This document shows positions 1-5,416 of a stretch of 6,584 bases of DNA, piece after piece. The stretch is from an uncultured Gammaproteobacteria bacterium. GTDB lineage: Bacteria; Pseudomonadota; Gammaproteobacteria; CAJQNE01. Every line of letters begins with the position of its first letter. Within the stretch, counting starts at the first letter, position 1. The notes below the pieces were generated by a model that saw only the letters and a program-made list of their open reading frames with translations, was not told the DNA's origin and made no database searches. Where the stretch lies: assembly GCA_905479545.1 (NCBI GenBank), contig CAJQNE010000271.1:1-6584 (forward strand). Reading direction: 5' to 3'. The position numbers and the translations under genes are program-made.

Positions 1-79
1 GCGCCCACACAAGCTACTTCTAAACTCTTAAACAACTTCAAAAAACCCTCTGGTTTCTTGCCCTGCCTCTGCAGCAGGG
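1..79 (-). ncRNA. Partial leader of a stable-RNA transcript, probably a 16S rRNA leader
   Basis: Read on the minus strand, the transcript begins with a hairpin CCCTGC/GCAGGG (74-79 with 61-66, 7-nt loop), in the place where boxB hairpins occur. A T-rich stretch resembling a degenerate boxA follows (about 30-46, TTTTTTGAAG). At the window edge it ends in GTGTGGGCGC (1-10). The string GTGTGGGC(A/G)C just after boxA is familiar from E. coli and Pseudomonas 16S leaders. A short AAACC/GGTTT hairpin (43-47 with 52-56) followed by Ts lies between them and resembles a weak terminator, the kind of site that rrn antitermination would bypass. No mature rRNA sequence is present. Confidence 0.5.
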
Positions 80-113
80 AGGCGCATATTAAGGATTCTG
101 AGACGCCCGTCAA
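78..113 (-). promoter_or_regulatory. Probable rRNA-operon (stable RNA) promoter, reading leftwards
   Basis: On the minus strand a -35 TTGACG (108-113) is separated by 16 bases (92-107) from a -10 TAATAT (86-91). The -10 is followed directly by the discriminator GCGCCTCC (78-85). GC-rich discriminators that resemble GCGCCACC are typical of enterobacterial rrn P1 promoters and underlie ppGpp/DksA control. That match, plus the leader features to its left, suggests an rRNA operon starting about base 75-79 and running off the left edge. The rRNA gene itself is not in the window, so the assignment is inference; a tRNA or ribosomal-protein operon is the main alternative. Confidence 0.6.
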
Positions 114-172
114 CCAATCTTTCTTGCTTTTCCGGAACTAAATATCGAACCGTTGATTTATAAGGGTTTTTC

Positions 173-188
173 TGAAAATTATTTTTCA
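173..188. repeat. AT-rich inverted repeat TGAAAA-N4-TTTTCA
   Basis: Perfect 6-bp arms (173-178 and 183-188) flank TTAT. It lies about 95-110 bases upstream of the predicted start of the leftward stable-RNA transcript, in the region where Fis acts on rrn P1 promoters. However, the G-to-C spacing is one base short of the Fis consensus, so only the inverted repeat itself is claimed. Confidence 0.35.
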
Positions 189-221
189 AATACTTCTAAT
201 TAGCTCGTATATCGCAGCATC

Positions 222-242
222 TTTTGTCGCACCGCAACAAAA
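222..242. repeat. Imperfect palindrome TTTTGT...ACAAAA
   Basis: Arms TTTTGT (222-227) and ACAAAA (237-242) are perfect inverses. Inside them GC (229-230) pairs with GC (234-235) around ACC, leaving one C/A mismatch. This could be a protein-binding site or a small hairpin; no transcript through it is evident. Confidence 0.35.
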
Positions 243-270
243 ATGCGTACAAAAGCGGTAACCAGCCACA

Positions 271-289
271 TGTAATTCACTGGATTACA
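271..289. promoter_or_regulatory. Candidate operator TGTAAT-N7-ATTACA
   Basis: Perfect 6-bp arms (271-276, 284-289) are separated by 7 bases. The inner five bases of each arm and the spacing match the palindrome GGTAAT-N7-ATTACC at 5428-5446, between the XRE regulator and its divergent neighbours. A single 6-bp-arm palindrome at one fixed spacing is expected about once or twice by chance in a window this long, so the shared core is the only reason to list it. Confidence 0.3.
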
Positions 290-422
290 GCAATTTTCCG
301 TACTTTTCAGCCAAGCAGATTTCCTGATACATGAGCACAACCCTTTCCGGAGCGGCCTTGCCAATGTTTATACTGCAATAGCGACCTTAACCAGATGAGC
401 CAAAAGCTCGCCTGAGTTACAC

Positions 423-450
423 TTACCGTTATCAACCCTATTAATAGAAT
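423..450 (+). promoter_or_regulatory. Weak candidate promoter for the gene at 466
   Basis: A -10 like TAGAAT (445-450, five of six matches) lies 16 bases after TTACCG (423-428, three of six matches). Transcription would begin near 457, leaving about 9 bases before the GTG. The -35 is poor, so confidence is low. Confidence 0.25.
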
Positions 451-465
451 GCCGGAAATCACACT

Positions 466-1011
466 GTGAGCAACGACCCTCTCGATTCATTCGTCGTCCC
501 GAATAAGCAGACGCCCGACCTAGACAGCATACCAAGCATGAGGGCGGCTTCAGCCAAGCCAATGGATAGCCGCCGCGAACCGAAACTCTCAGCCCGAACG
601 ACAGACACAGGTTCTGATACTCATGACAATCCCATTAAAGCGGAGAAACGAGCGCCCGACCGGGCTGATAAAAAGCCCATAGCCCCACCCTCTACCGTCA
701 AGGCAAATGCCACCGCCTTGCCCAAGCCGACTACTGAGCCGACTACCGGGCTGGAGGAAAAACAGCCTCCGGCTGAAATAACCAAGAAAGAACTTAAAAA
801 AACCATGCAAGCTGCCAAACAAGCAGCACGGCAGGCAGAAAAACGTGACCGCTACCGTAAATCACGGGGTAGCCGTTTCGCCCTTTATCTGGTGTTTATT
901 GTCGCCGCCGGTTTTGTACTCGCCATTGCCAGCAACTCCATGGTTCAGTCGATGGAAGAACTACGCGATGCTCAAACCAGCTCAACCGCAAGCGCTACAA
1001 CTGCCAGTTAA
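466..1011 (+). CDS. Hypothetical single-pass membrane protein with long disordered N-terminus
   Basis: I do not recognise this 181-residue protein. The first ~105 residues are rich in Pro, Thr, Lys, Asp and Ala and look unstructured. Residues ~106-135 form a strongly basic, probably helical stretch (KKELKK, QAAKQAARQAEKRDRYRKSR). A single hydrophobic segment follows at ~138-155, then a short Ser/Thr/Ala tail. Basic residues directly before the membrane segment predict an N-terminus in the cytoplasm and a ~25-residue tail in the periplasm. The start is GTG with only a weak GGAA ahead of it; internal ATGs at residues 25 and 33 are possible alternatives. The frame ends in tandem TAA TAA. It stands alone on the plus strand and converges on the phosphoesterase gene. 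Whether the basic region binds nucleic acid, phospholipid or another protein cannot be told from the sequence. Confidence 0.7.
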   Translation: MSNDPLDSFVVPNKQTPDLDSIPSMRAASAKPMDSRREPKLSARTTDTGSDTHDNPIKAEKRAPDRADKKPIAPPSTVKANATALPKPTTEPTTGLEEKQPPAEITKKELKKTMQAAKQAARQAEKRDRYRKSRGSRFALYLVFIVAAGFVLAIASNSMVQSMEELRDAQTSSTASATTAS

Positions 1012-1026
1012 TAAGTCACCGACTTA
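1012..1026. repeat. Small palindrome between convergent genes
   Basis: TAAGTC (1012-1017) and GACTTA (1021-1026) pair perfectly around ACC. The hairpin contains the second in-frame TAA after the rightward gene and part of the TGA (1016-1018) of the leftward gene. It could form in both transcripts, but neither strand has a T-tract after it, so it is not a classical terminator. Confidence 0.4.
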
Positions 1027-2770
1027 AGCTAGCCGCTGGTATTGCCACCTTTTCAACTCTGCCATCGTACCAACGGACACAGTCCACTAGCTTTGGCTGC
1101 GGCATGGCAGGCGCTTTGCCCGTTTTATCACTGGCTATCGCCGCAACTGTCACGCCACCCAGCTCATCAACCCACAAACGAAGAAAGTGCTTATAGTCCG
1201 GGCTTGCCAGCGCCGAGAAGGCCTCGTTCCTATGTAGGCGAAAACCATTCAACGCAATAAACAGGTAGAGGCCGAACAGCGTTGCGCCCAGCACACCCCC
1301 TACAAGGATCGGCAGAAGCGGTGGCAACAAAGTGTCGGCCAGTACATAAGACTCACTGGGTAAAGATTGCAATGTATCCATAACCCGCTCGAACAAACGG
1401 GCATTTTCCTGAGCAAGCTTGCCCGCAAGCCACAAATGGGCGCCCAGATGTGGCAGCTGCAATATCCAGAACCATCTCCTGCTAAGCGTTTTACCGCTCA
1501 CCAAGCCTTTAATGGTTACCGCAGCCAATGCCCCCACCACTACAACGGTAGACAACACCGGCAGTAAACCAAATGCTTCAGCAATAGGCGGCAACACAAA
1601 GGCATAGAGCAAGCCGATCATCAACGTCATGGCAATATGCTTTCCGGCGAACATCCAGAGTTTAAGACTCAGCGCAAAGGAGCGGCTGGATGGTGGATAC
1701 TCAGCCTGGAGCTCAATACCCTCTACTTCCATACTGTGCCGATCAGCCCGATGTGTGGGGTGCAAAAAAGCCCCGCCGCCGCCGGACACCAAATGCAAAT
1801 GCTCCCGACCGGCATGCTGATCCGCCGCGGGCTTCACGGTATAGCGCTGGTAGTTATGCACATCGCCGCCTATCGCAATCGGTGCTTCGCCGCCGTTGTC
1901 GTTCACTAGTCGCTGCAGCAAATTCACCGGTTCGGACGTACGGCTGGGATCAGCATTGCGTCGACCATCCACCGTAGGTGGCTCAGCCAGACACAGTATT
2001 ACCTTCGGCTCAGTCCCACCCTGCCAACTCGACGCGTGGTCTCGAAAAAAACGAAATTGCTCTGCATCCAGCCCCCCGTTCAACTGAATGTCGGCACACC
2101 ATAGCTCCCACTGCCGGGGCAAGGTAATCACGAAATAGCTTCGCCGCTGACGGGTTTTAAACGCGCCCATACTTCGGCGATAACAAAACCGGGTGGTGAA
2201 AGCGCTGAGGCTGTCGTACCAATCGTGGTTACCGGGAATAAGAAAAACTTCTCGCTGGTCACCCCGCAGCGGTAACTGGTCTTCATACAACCAACTAGAA
2301 CTTCCTGTCGGCCGCTGGCTTTTTTTATGCTCGATAGCTGCAGCTTTGAACGGCGAGACCAATCGCTGCGCATAAGCTTCGGCCGACGGTGTAGGGTAGA
2401 CCGAGTCCCCTCCTAGTATTAAGAAATCAGCACGCGGTGAGCACATCGTGGTGTCACCATGCTGAATCTCTAACCGCTCCGCTGTCACCTGCCAGGCCAT
2501 TGCGTAAGTAGAGTCGTAGCCATCACCGGTATCAGCCGCGTAATCGAAGCTCAATGCGCCAAGCCCCGAGTAGTCAGTAATAATCGATTCGCTGTCTGGA
2601 ATATGCTGGTTCAGCAACCTGGTATCGACCTGTCCACCAATCGTGGTCGATACCACGGTTCGCCAGGCGGTTCTTAGCAACTCCAGCGGCTCGTACCAAT
2701 CCACCATCGGCGCCAGGCGACGATACTTATCTAACGATTTAGCTTTCTGGTTCTGCTTAGCGTCCGACAT
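1016..2770 (-). CDS. Membrane-attached calcineurin-like metallophosphoesterase
   Basis: The 584-residue protein has an N-terminal metallophosphoesterase domain (~60-345) and a hydrophobic C-terminal half. Visible metal-site motifs are GGD (120-122), GNHD (180-183) and GGDVHNYQRY (301-310), followed by a Gly-rich segment with two His (GGGGAFLHPTH, 330-340). The canonical first motif DxH is absent; DTGD (80-83) sits in its place, and the motif that usually supplies a His after GNHD reads CLAEPP (260-265). As far as I recall, such departures recur in a family of large bacterial phosphoesterases, so activity is likely but the substrate is unknown. Hydrophobic segments at ~372-398, 401-423, 433-450 and 480-508 suggest membrane anchoring. 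There is no signal peptide, which places the catalytic domain in the cytoplasm. ATG is preceded by GAG at 7 bases and by its own promoter. The function (phosphodiesterase, phospholipid or nucleotide hydrolase) is inference only. Confidence 0.88.
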   Translation of the reverse strand: MSDAKQNQKAKSLDKYRRLAPMVDWYEPLELLRTAWRTVVSTTIGGQVDTRLLNQHIPDSESIITDYSGLGALSFDYAADTGDGYDSTYAMAWQVTAERLEIQHGDTTMCSPRADFLILGGDSVYPTPSAEAYAQRLVSPFKAAAIEHKKSQRPTGSSSWLYEDQLPLRGDQREVFLIPGNHDWYDSLSAFTTRFCYRRSMGAFKTRQRRSYFVITLPRQWELWCADIQLNGGLDAEQFRFFRDHASSWQGGTEPKVILCLAEPPTVDGRRNADPSRTSEPVNLLQRLVNDNGGEAPIAIGGDVHNYQRYTVKPAADQHAGREHLHLVSGGGGAFLHPTHRADRHSMEVEGIELQAEYPPSSRSFALSLKLWMFAGKHIAMTLMIGLLYAFVLPPIAEAFGLLPVLSTVVVVGALAAVTIKGLVSGKTLSRRWFWILQLPHLGAHLWLAGKLAQENARLFERVMDTLQSLPSESYVLADTLLPPLLPILVGGVLGATLFGLYLFIALNGFRLHRNEAFSALASPDYKHFLRLWVDELGGVTVAAIASDKTGKAPAMPQPKLVDCVRWYDGRVEKVAIPAASLSR

Positions 2771-2792
2771 TTAATTTCTCAGCACTATCCAC

Positions 2793-2821
2793 CTTATAGC
2801 TCAACCATAACGCGCTGATAA
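2793..2821 (-). promoter_or_regulatory. Promoter of the metallophosphoesterase gene
   Basis: On the minus strand TTATCA (2816-2821) and TATAAG (2793-2798) are separated by 17 bases, four and five of six matches to the sigma-70 consensus. Transcription would start near 2786, about 16 bases before the ATG at 2770, leaving room for the GAGA ribosome-binding site. Its -35 overlaps the T-tract of the putative terminator of the preceding gene. Confidence 0.5.
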
Positions 2822-2840
2822 AAAAATACTAGTGCCTAGT
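2820..2840 (-). terminator. Mini-terminator overlapping the stop of the NTF2-like gene
   Basis: On the minus strand ACTAG (2836-2840) and CTAGT (2828-2832) form a perfect 5-bp stem with loop GCA, followed by A and seven Ts (2820-2826). The TAG stop codon (2836-2838) lies in the stem. With only two G-C pairs the stem is weak, so termination is probably partial. Confidence 0.4.
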
Positions 2841-3201
2841 TCACAGCAATTTCATAGTGAGCTATAGCCTTAACGACCTGCCGCTGCTCGTTAAAAATAA
2901 ACACCTCAGCAGACAGCCCCCGAACACCCTCATAGTAGAGAGTGACGCTATTCACGCCAGTCAATATCGTTTTCAGCGAAAACCGCAACCCGGGAGCCCG
3001 CGCCAACGCTTTCTGCCAATACGCGCCAACGGCGGCTTTACCTGTTAAGTTGCCGGATGGCTCGCCGGTAATCTGCACGATTACCGGCGAGAACATTTCA
3101 AAGTCATCGGCATAGTGGGTTAAAACCCGTGGCAAATCGTGTGCATTCCATGCGGCCAGCCATTCGGCAGCGAACTGTTGTGCAAATGCCTTGGTTATCA
3201 T
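2836..3201 (-). CDS. NTF2/SnoaL-like small protein
   Basis: The 121-residue protein has the typical length and opening of the nuclear transport factor 2-like/SnoaL-like fold: a helical start (FAAEWLAAWNAHDLPRVLTHY, split here at ~10-18 and 19-30), then ADDFEMFSP (~31-39) and a GKAAVGAYW element (~54-62) before the C-terminal strands. This cone-shaped fold is used by ketosteroid isomerases, polyketide cyclases and many binding proteins; with no diagnostic active-site set I give no reaction. No signal peptide is present, so it is cytoplasmic. It follows the EamA transporter gene with a 4-base ATGA overlap. A strong GGAGG (3210-3214) lies 8 bases before its ATG, inside the end of the transporter gene, indicating translational coupling. 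The protein may act on or bind whatever the transporter moves, but that is inference. Confidence 0.85.
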   Translation of the reverse strand: MITKAFAQQFAAEWLAAWNAHDLPRVLTHYADDFEMFSPVIVQITGEPSGNLTGKAAVGAYWQKALARAPGLRFSLKTILTGVNSVTLYYEGVRGLSAEVFIFNEQRQVVKAIAHYEIAVN

Positions 3202-4172
3202 CGAGCAGCCCTCCGTATCCGCTGTCGGCTGCCCATTCCCACCACGATCACAACCGCGAAGGCAAAGCCATAAGCTTGCCAGCCGGGCAATTCACCCAGC
3301 AGCAACCCGGCTGCCAACAAGGTAATAAATGGCTGAACCAATTGTATTTGGCTCACCCGCGCTACGCCGCCCATCGCCAAGCCTTTATTCCACCAGAAAA
3401 AACCGATGAGTTGGCTTACCAGAGCAAGGTAAGCGAAACTCACCCAAACACCATGACTTACCGTCGCCGCGTTTTCCGGCCACAAATACACCGCCGCAGG
3501 AATATTAAACGGCAAAGCGAATACCAACCCCCAGCAAATAACCCGCCAGCCGCCCAGGCTTTTAGCCAGCTGACCGCTCACTGCATAACCGAGCGCACCC
3601 AGCGCTACACAACCGACCAACATGAGGTCGCCCAAGGTGAAACTGCCGCCGCCCTCACCTAAGGCAAACAGCGCAACCAAACTTCCGCCAATAACGCCAC
3701 AGAGCCAAAACCCGGCCGAAGGCCGGTCGCCGTGCAGAACTGCAGAAATTATCGCGGTTCCCAGCGGCAACACACCAAATATCACCCCACCGTGCGATGC
3801 AGGCGCAATGGACATAGCCACACCCACCAGCAGCGGAAAACCGATACCAATACAGGCAGAAACCACCAACAAGCCAGCAATGTGCTGACGTGCTGGTAAA
3901 CGCTGCCGGCCGACAAACAGAATTAATGCTGCGGCAATACCCGCTACCGCCGCCCTGCCGGGGCCGATGAAGAGCGGCGGCAGTTCAGCTGTCGCATACC
4001 GGGTTAATGGCAAGGTCAACCCAAAAGCGACCACGCCCATTAGACCCCAAGCCATACCTTTCAACTCGGGTGAAATGGCACGGTCGAGCTGGCGTTTTCC
4101 GGCAAAGGAAAACGGGCTATGGGAGCTGAATGGATTGTGGCGTCTATCGTATGGGTGGTGCAAAGTGCTCAT
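3198..4172 (-). CDS. EamA/DMT-family transporter
   Basis: The 324-residue protein shows the duplicated five-helix EamA architecture of the drug/metabolite transporter superfamily: repeat one ~38-170, repeat two ~178-314, ten hydrophobic segments in all. Family-like features include PLTRYA (55-60) in the first repeat and the end-of-repeat signature QPFITLLAAGLLLGE (~280-294). Members export amino acids, metabolites or drugs across the inner membrane; the substrate cannot be read from sequence. An unusual, polar, His/Ser-rich extension of about 35 residues precedes the first helix. A later start at Met40 is conceivable, but the ATG chosen has AGGA 7 bases upstream (4180-4183), so the long form is preferred. 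The gene overlaps the downstream NTF2-like gene by ATGA, and the two form one transcription unit. The short basic C-terminus (RQRIRRAAR) fits a cytoplasmic end. Confidence 0.9.
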   Translation of the reverse strand: MSTLHHPYDRRHNPFSSHSPFSFAGKRQLDRAISPELKGMAWGLMGVVAFGLTLPLTRYATAELPPLFIGPGRAAVAGIAAALILFVGRQRLPARQHIAGLLVVSACIGIGFPLLVGVAMSIAPASHGGVIFGVLPLGTAIISAVLHGDRPSAGFWLCGVIGGSLVALFALGEGGGSFTLGDLMLVGCVALGALGYAVSGQLAKSLGGWRVICWGLVFALPFNIPAAVYLWPENAATVSHGVWVSFAYLALVSQLIGFFWWNKGLAMGGVARVSQIQLVQPFITLLAAGLLLGELPGWQAYGFAFAVVIVVGMGSRQRIRRAAR

Positions 4173-4228
4173 GGCATTTTCCTGCTAGCTGCCAACGGCC
4201 CTCACCGTCAGCTTGATATGCTGCCACT

Positions 4229-4242
4229 TGCCCGAACGGGCA
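4229..4242. repeat. 14-bp perfect palindrome upstream of the EamA gene
   Basis: TGCCCG (4229-4234) and CGGGCA (4237-4242) flank AA. It lies about 57-70 bases upstream of the transporter ATG, in the only region where that unit's promoter could sit after the terminator at 4293-4320. It could be an operator for a local regulator or a 5'-UTR hairpin. I found no clear sigma-70 promoter beside it. Confidence 0.4.
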
Positions 4243-4292
4243 CCCCTCCGCTAGTTATTCAGAGGAGGAGCAGAGCCACTTTTTCCACCAAC

Positions 4293-4320
4293 AAAAAAGC
4301 CGCCCTGAGTGGCGGCTTTT
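4293..4320. terminator. Intrinsic terminator, usable in both directions
   Basis: GCCGCC (4299-4304) and GGCGGC (4311-4316) form a perfect stem with a 6-nt loop, extended by AAAA/TTTT. On the minus strand it is followed by six Ts (4293-4298), which is the orientation that ends the small transcript starting near 4485 and any read-through from the regulator gene. On the plus strand only four Ts follow and no rightward gene needs it. Confidence 0.85.
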
Positions 4321-4341
4321 GAAGAATGTGCGAATTACTCG

Positions 4342-4485
4342 CTAATCTCTCACCACCGCTGCCGCCACCTTAAAGACGACTGCCTGAGCTACAACCACAA
4401 TAGGCATCGCCCAACGCACCGCTGCCGGAATGGCCGCCGCGTGTTTCGCGCGTAGCGCGACTGTGCTTGTAAGTTGAGAGTTCAT
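4342..4485 (-). CDS. Candidate small hydrophobic protein, leaderless (47 codons), or sRNA body
   Basis: A 47-codon ORF begins MNSQLTSTVA, continues with a basic stretch (LRAKH, 11-15; VRW, 23-25) and then a hydrophobic Ala/Val-rich segment (~26-46) ending RD. It would make a one-helix membrane peptide with its N-terminus in the cytoplasm, although a Lys at 39 interrupts the helix. The ATG falls exactly where the promoter at 4493-4520 should start transcription, so there is no ribosome-binding site: the mRNA would be leaderless. An in-frame ATG three codons upstream (4492-4494) lies inside the -10 element and would not be transcribed. The stop is followed 22 bases later by the terminator stem. 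I do not recognise the peptide. The same unit would equally serve as an sRNA of about 190 nt. Conservation of codons versus conservation of RNA structure would decide between the two. Confidence 0.45.
   Translation of the reverse strand: MNSQLTSTVALRAKHAAAIPAAVRWAMPIVVVAQAVVFKVAAAVVRD
4446..4460 (-). repeat. GC-rich hairpin inside the small transcript
   Basis: TCGCGC and GCGCGA (4446-4451, 4455-4460) pair perfectly around three bases. The hairpin lies about 25-40 bases into the predicted transcript that starts near 4485. A stem this stable near the 5' end supports a structured RNA or a translational control element, though GC-rich coding sequence can produce it by chance. Confidence 0.4.
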
Positions 4486-4492
4486 GGCGCGC

Positions 4493-4520
4493 ATAATAGG
4501 CTTTATTTCAATTAAGTCAA
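4493..4520 (-). promoter_or_regulatory. Strong sigma-70 promoter of the small transcription unit
   Basis: On the minus strand TTGACT (4515-4520) and TATTAT (4493-4498) are separated by 16 bases; each hexamer matches consensus at five of six positions. The surroundings are AT-rich. The first purine at the expected distance is the A of the ATG at 4485. The promoter begins just 14 bases after the stop of the regulator gene, so the small unit can be expressed independently of it. Confidence 0.65.
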
Positions 4521-4534
4521 TGATTTATCGGGCT

Positions 4535-5359
4535 TTAATTCACAGCTGCACGAGCCAGCAATAATGCCCGGCTCGGCTTATCCGCCGGAAACATCAACTC
4601 CATCCGTAACTCGTCAGCGGTAATATCCTGAGCGGTGCCAAACGAGGCGATCATCGAAAATAGTCGCAACTCGATATCATCCAAGCGCATTTCTACCGAC
4701 AACACCGGTTCGGGCGTTTGCTCCCAATCCGGCTGCTCCCAACTGTCCGGCACTCCGTCATAATTCAGCACTTCATTAACCAGTGCCCATAGTTCGGCGC
4801 TATCGGTTTCGCGGGCTTCACGACGCAGGCGATTGAGCAAATGTAGCGCTACTAGTTGCCAATTTTGGGTATGGGCACGTAAGCCTTCAGGATGAAAGCT
4901 GAGCTTAACTATGTTCAATGGCCCGTCGCCACAGATTCGCTGACAACTTTCTAACAGACCATCAACCATGCCAAACAAGCCGAGCAGCGACTCATTCGCC
5001 ATTAGCAAATTCCAGGCCTTATCGACCACCAATGCCGGGTATGGATTGTGATGATCCAACGCCCGTTGCAAGGCGTCGCGCACCGGCTCCATTGCTGCTT
5101 CATCCAGCTGTCGCTCACGGTAAGCCGCCACAAAACCTGCTGAGATCAGCAGTGCATTCTGCTCTCGCAAAGGCAACTTCAGCGCATCCGCCAACTGCAG
5201 CACCATCGAACGGCTTGGCGCTGACCGACCACATTCGAGAAAACTCAAATGCCGCTGCGATATGCCTGCGTCCAGCGACAAATCTAACTGACTGCGTTTT
5301 CGACTGCGCCGCCATTGCCGGAGCTGAGTGGGGAATTGGTTATTAATAGCGGCCTGCAT
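4535..5359 (-). CDS. XRE-family transcriptional regulator with MmyB-like ligand-binding domain
   Basis: The 274-residue protein has an N-terminal helix-turn-helix of the XRE/lambda-repressor type at ~12-66, with the recognition-helix region GISQRHLSFLECGRS (32-46). It continues into the MmyB-like/MltR ligand-binding domain, a PAS-like fold (~105-270). Family-typical patches are visible: NPYPALVVDKAWNLLMAN (105-122), LSFHPEGLR (153-161), NWQLVALHLLNRLRRE (166-181), and the closing FGTAQDITADELRMELMFPAD (around 240-260). Length and domain order are normal and nothing appears broken. ATG is preceded by AGGAG (5366-5370) at 6 bases. It is transcribed away from three small membrane genes, and the shared gap contains alternating ATTACC half-sites. 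By family habit it probably represses or activates its own gene and the divergent neighbours in response to a small, perhaps lipophilic, ligand. The ligand and the sign of control are unknown. Confidence 0.92.
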   Translation of the reverse strand: MQAAINNQFPTQLRQWRRSRKRSQLDLSLDAGISQRHLSFLECGRSAPSRSMVLQLADALKLPLREQNALLISAGFVAAYRERQLDEAAMEPVRDALQRALDHHNPYPALVVDKAWNLLMANESLLGLFGMVDGLLESCQRICGDGPLNIVKLSFHPEGLRAHTQNWQLVALHLLNRLRREARETDSAELWALVNEVLNYDGVPDSWEQPDWEQTPEPVLSVEMRLDDIELRLFSMIASFGTAQDITADELRMELMFPADKPSRALLLARAAVN

Positions 5360-5416
5360 CTCTGGCTCCTATTAGTGAGTGATACCCGCATTATGAACCA
5401 ACACAAGAGCAATTCG

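Larger units (their letters stand above)
114..465. other. AT-rich intergenic region without a convincing gene
   Basis: I see no ORF with both a good start and believable composition here. The stretch next to the stable-RNA promoter (114-245) is AT-rich, as expected for an UP-element/Fis-binding region of an rrn promoter, but no exact Fis consensus was found. It contains inverted repeats at 173-188, 222-242 and 271-289, a small hairpin GAGC/GCTC (397-409), and a weak candidate promoter just before the gene at 466. Confidence 0.6.

Noticed and set aside
173..188. Fis-binding site upstream of the stable-RNA promoter
   Set aside because: The location is right, but the invariant G and C are one base too close for the Fis consensus.
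368..562. 64-codon minus-strand ORF across the start of the gene at 466
   Set aside because: No ribosome-binding site, no recognisable features, and it overlaps the start of a better-supported gene.
3129..3662. 177-codon open frame on the plus strand
   Set aside because: Antisense to the transporter and NTF2-like genes, which have clear family signatures and ribosome-binding sites; its composition (Gln, His, Pro) is that of a shadow.
4918..5346. 142-codon open frame on the plus strand
   Set aside because: It lies antisense within the regulator gene, is rich in Pro, Ala, Arg and His as a shadow frame would be, and has no domain-like pattern.
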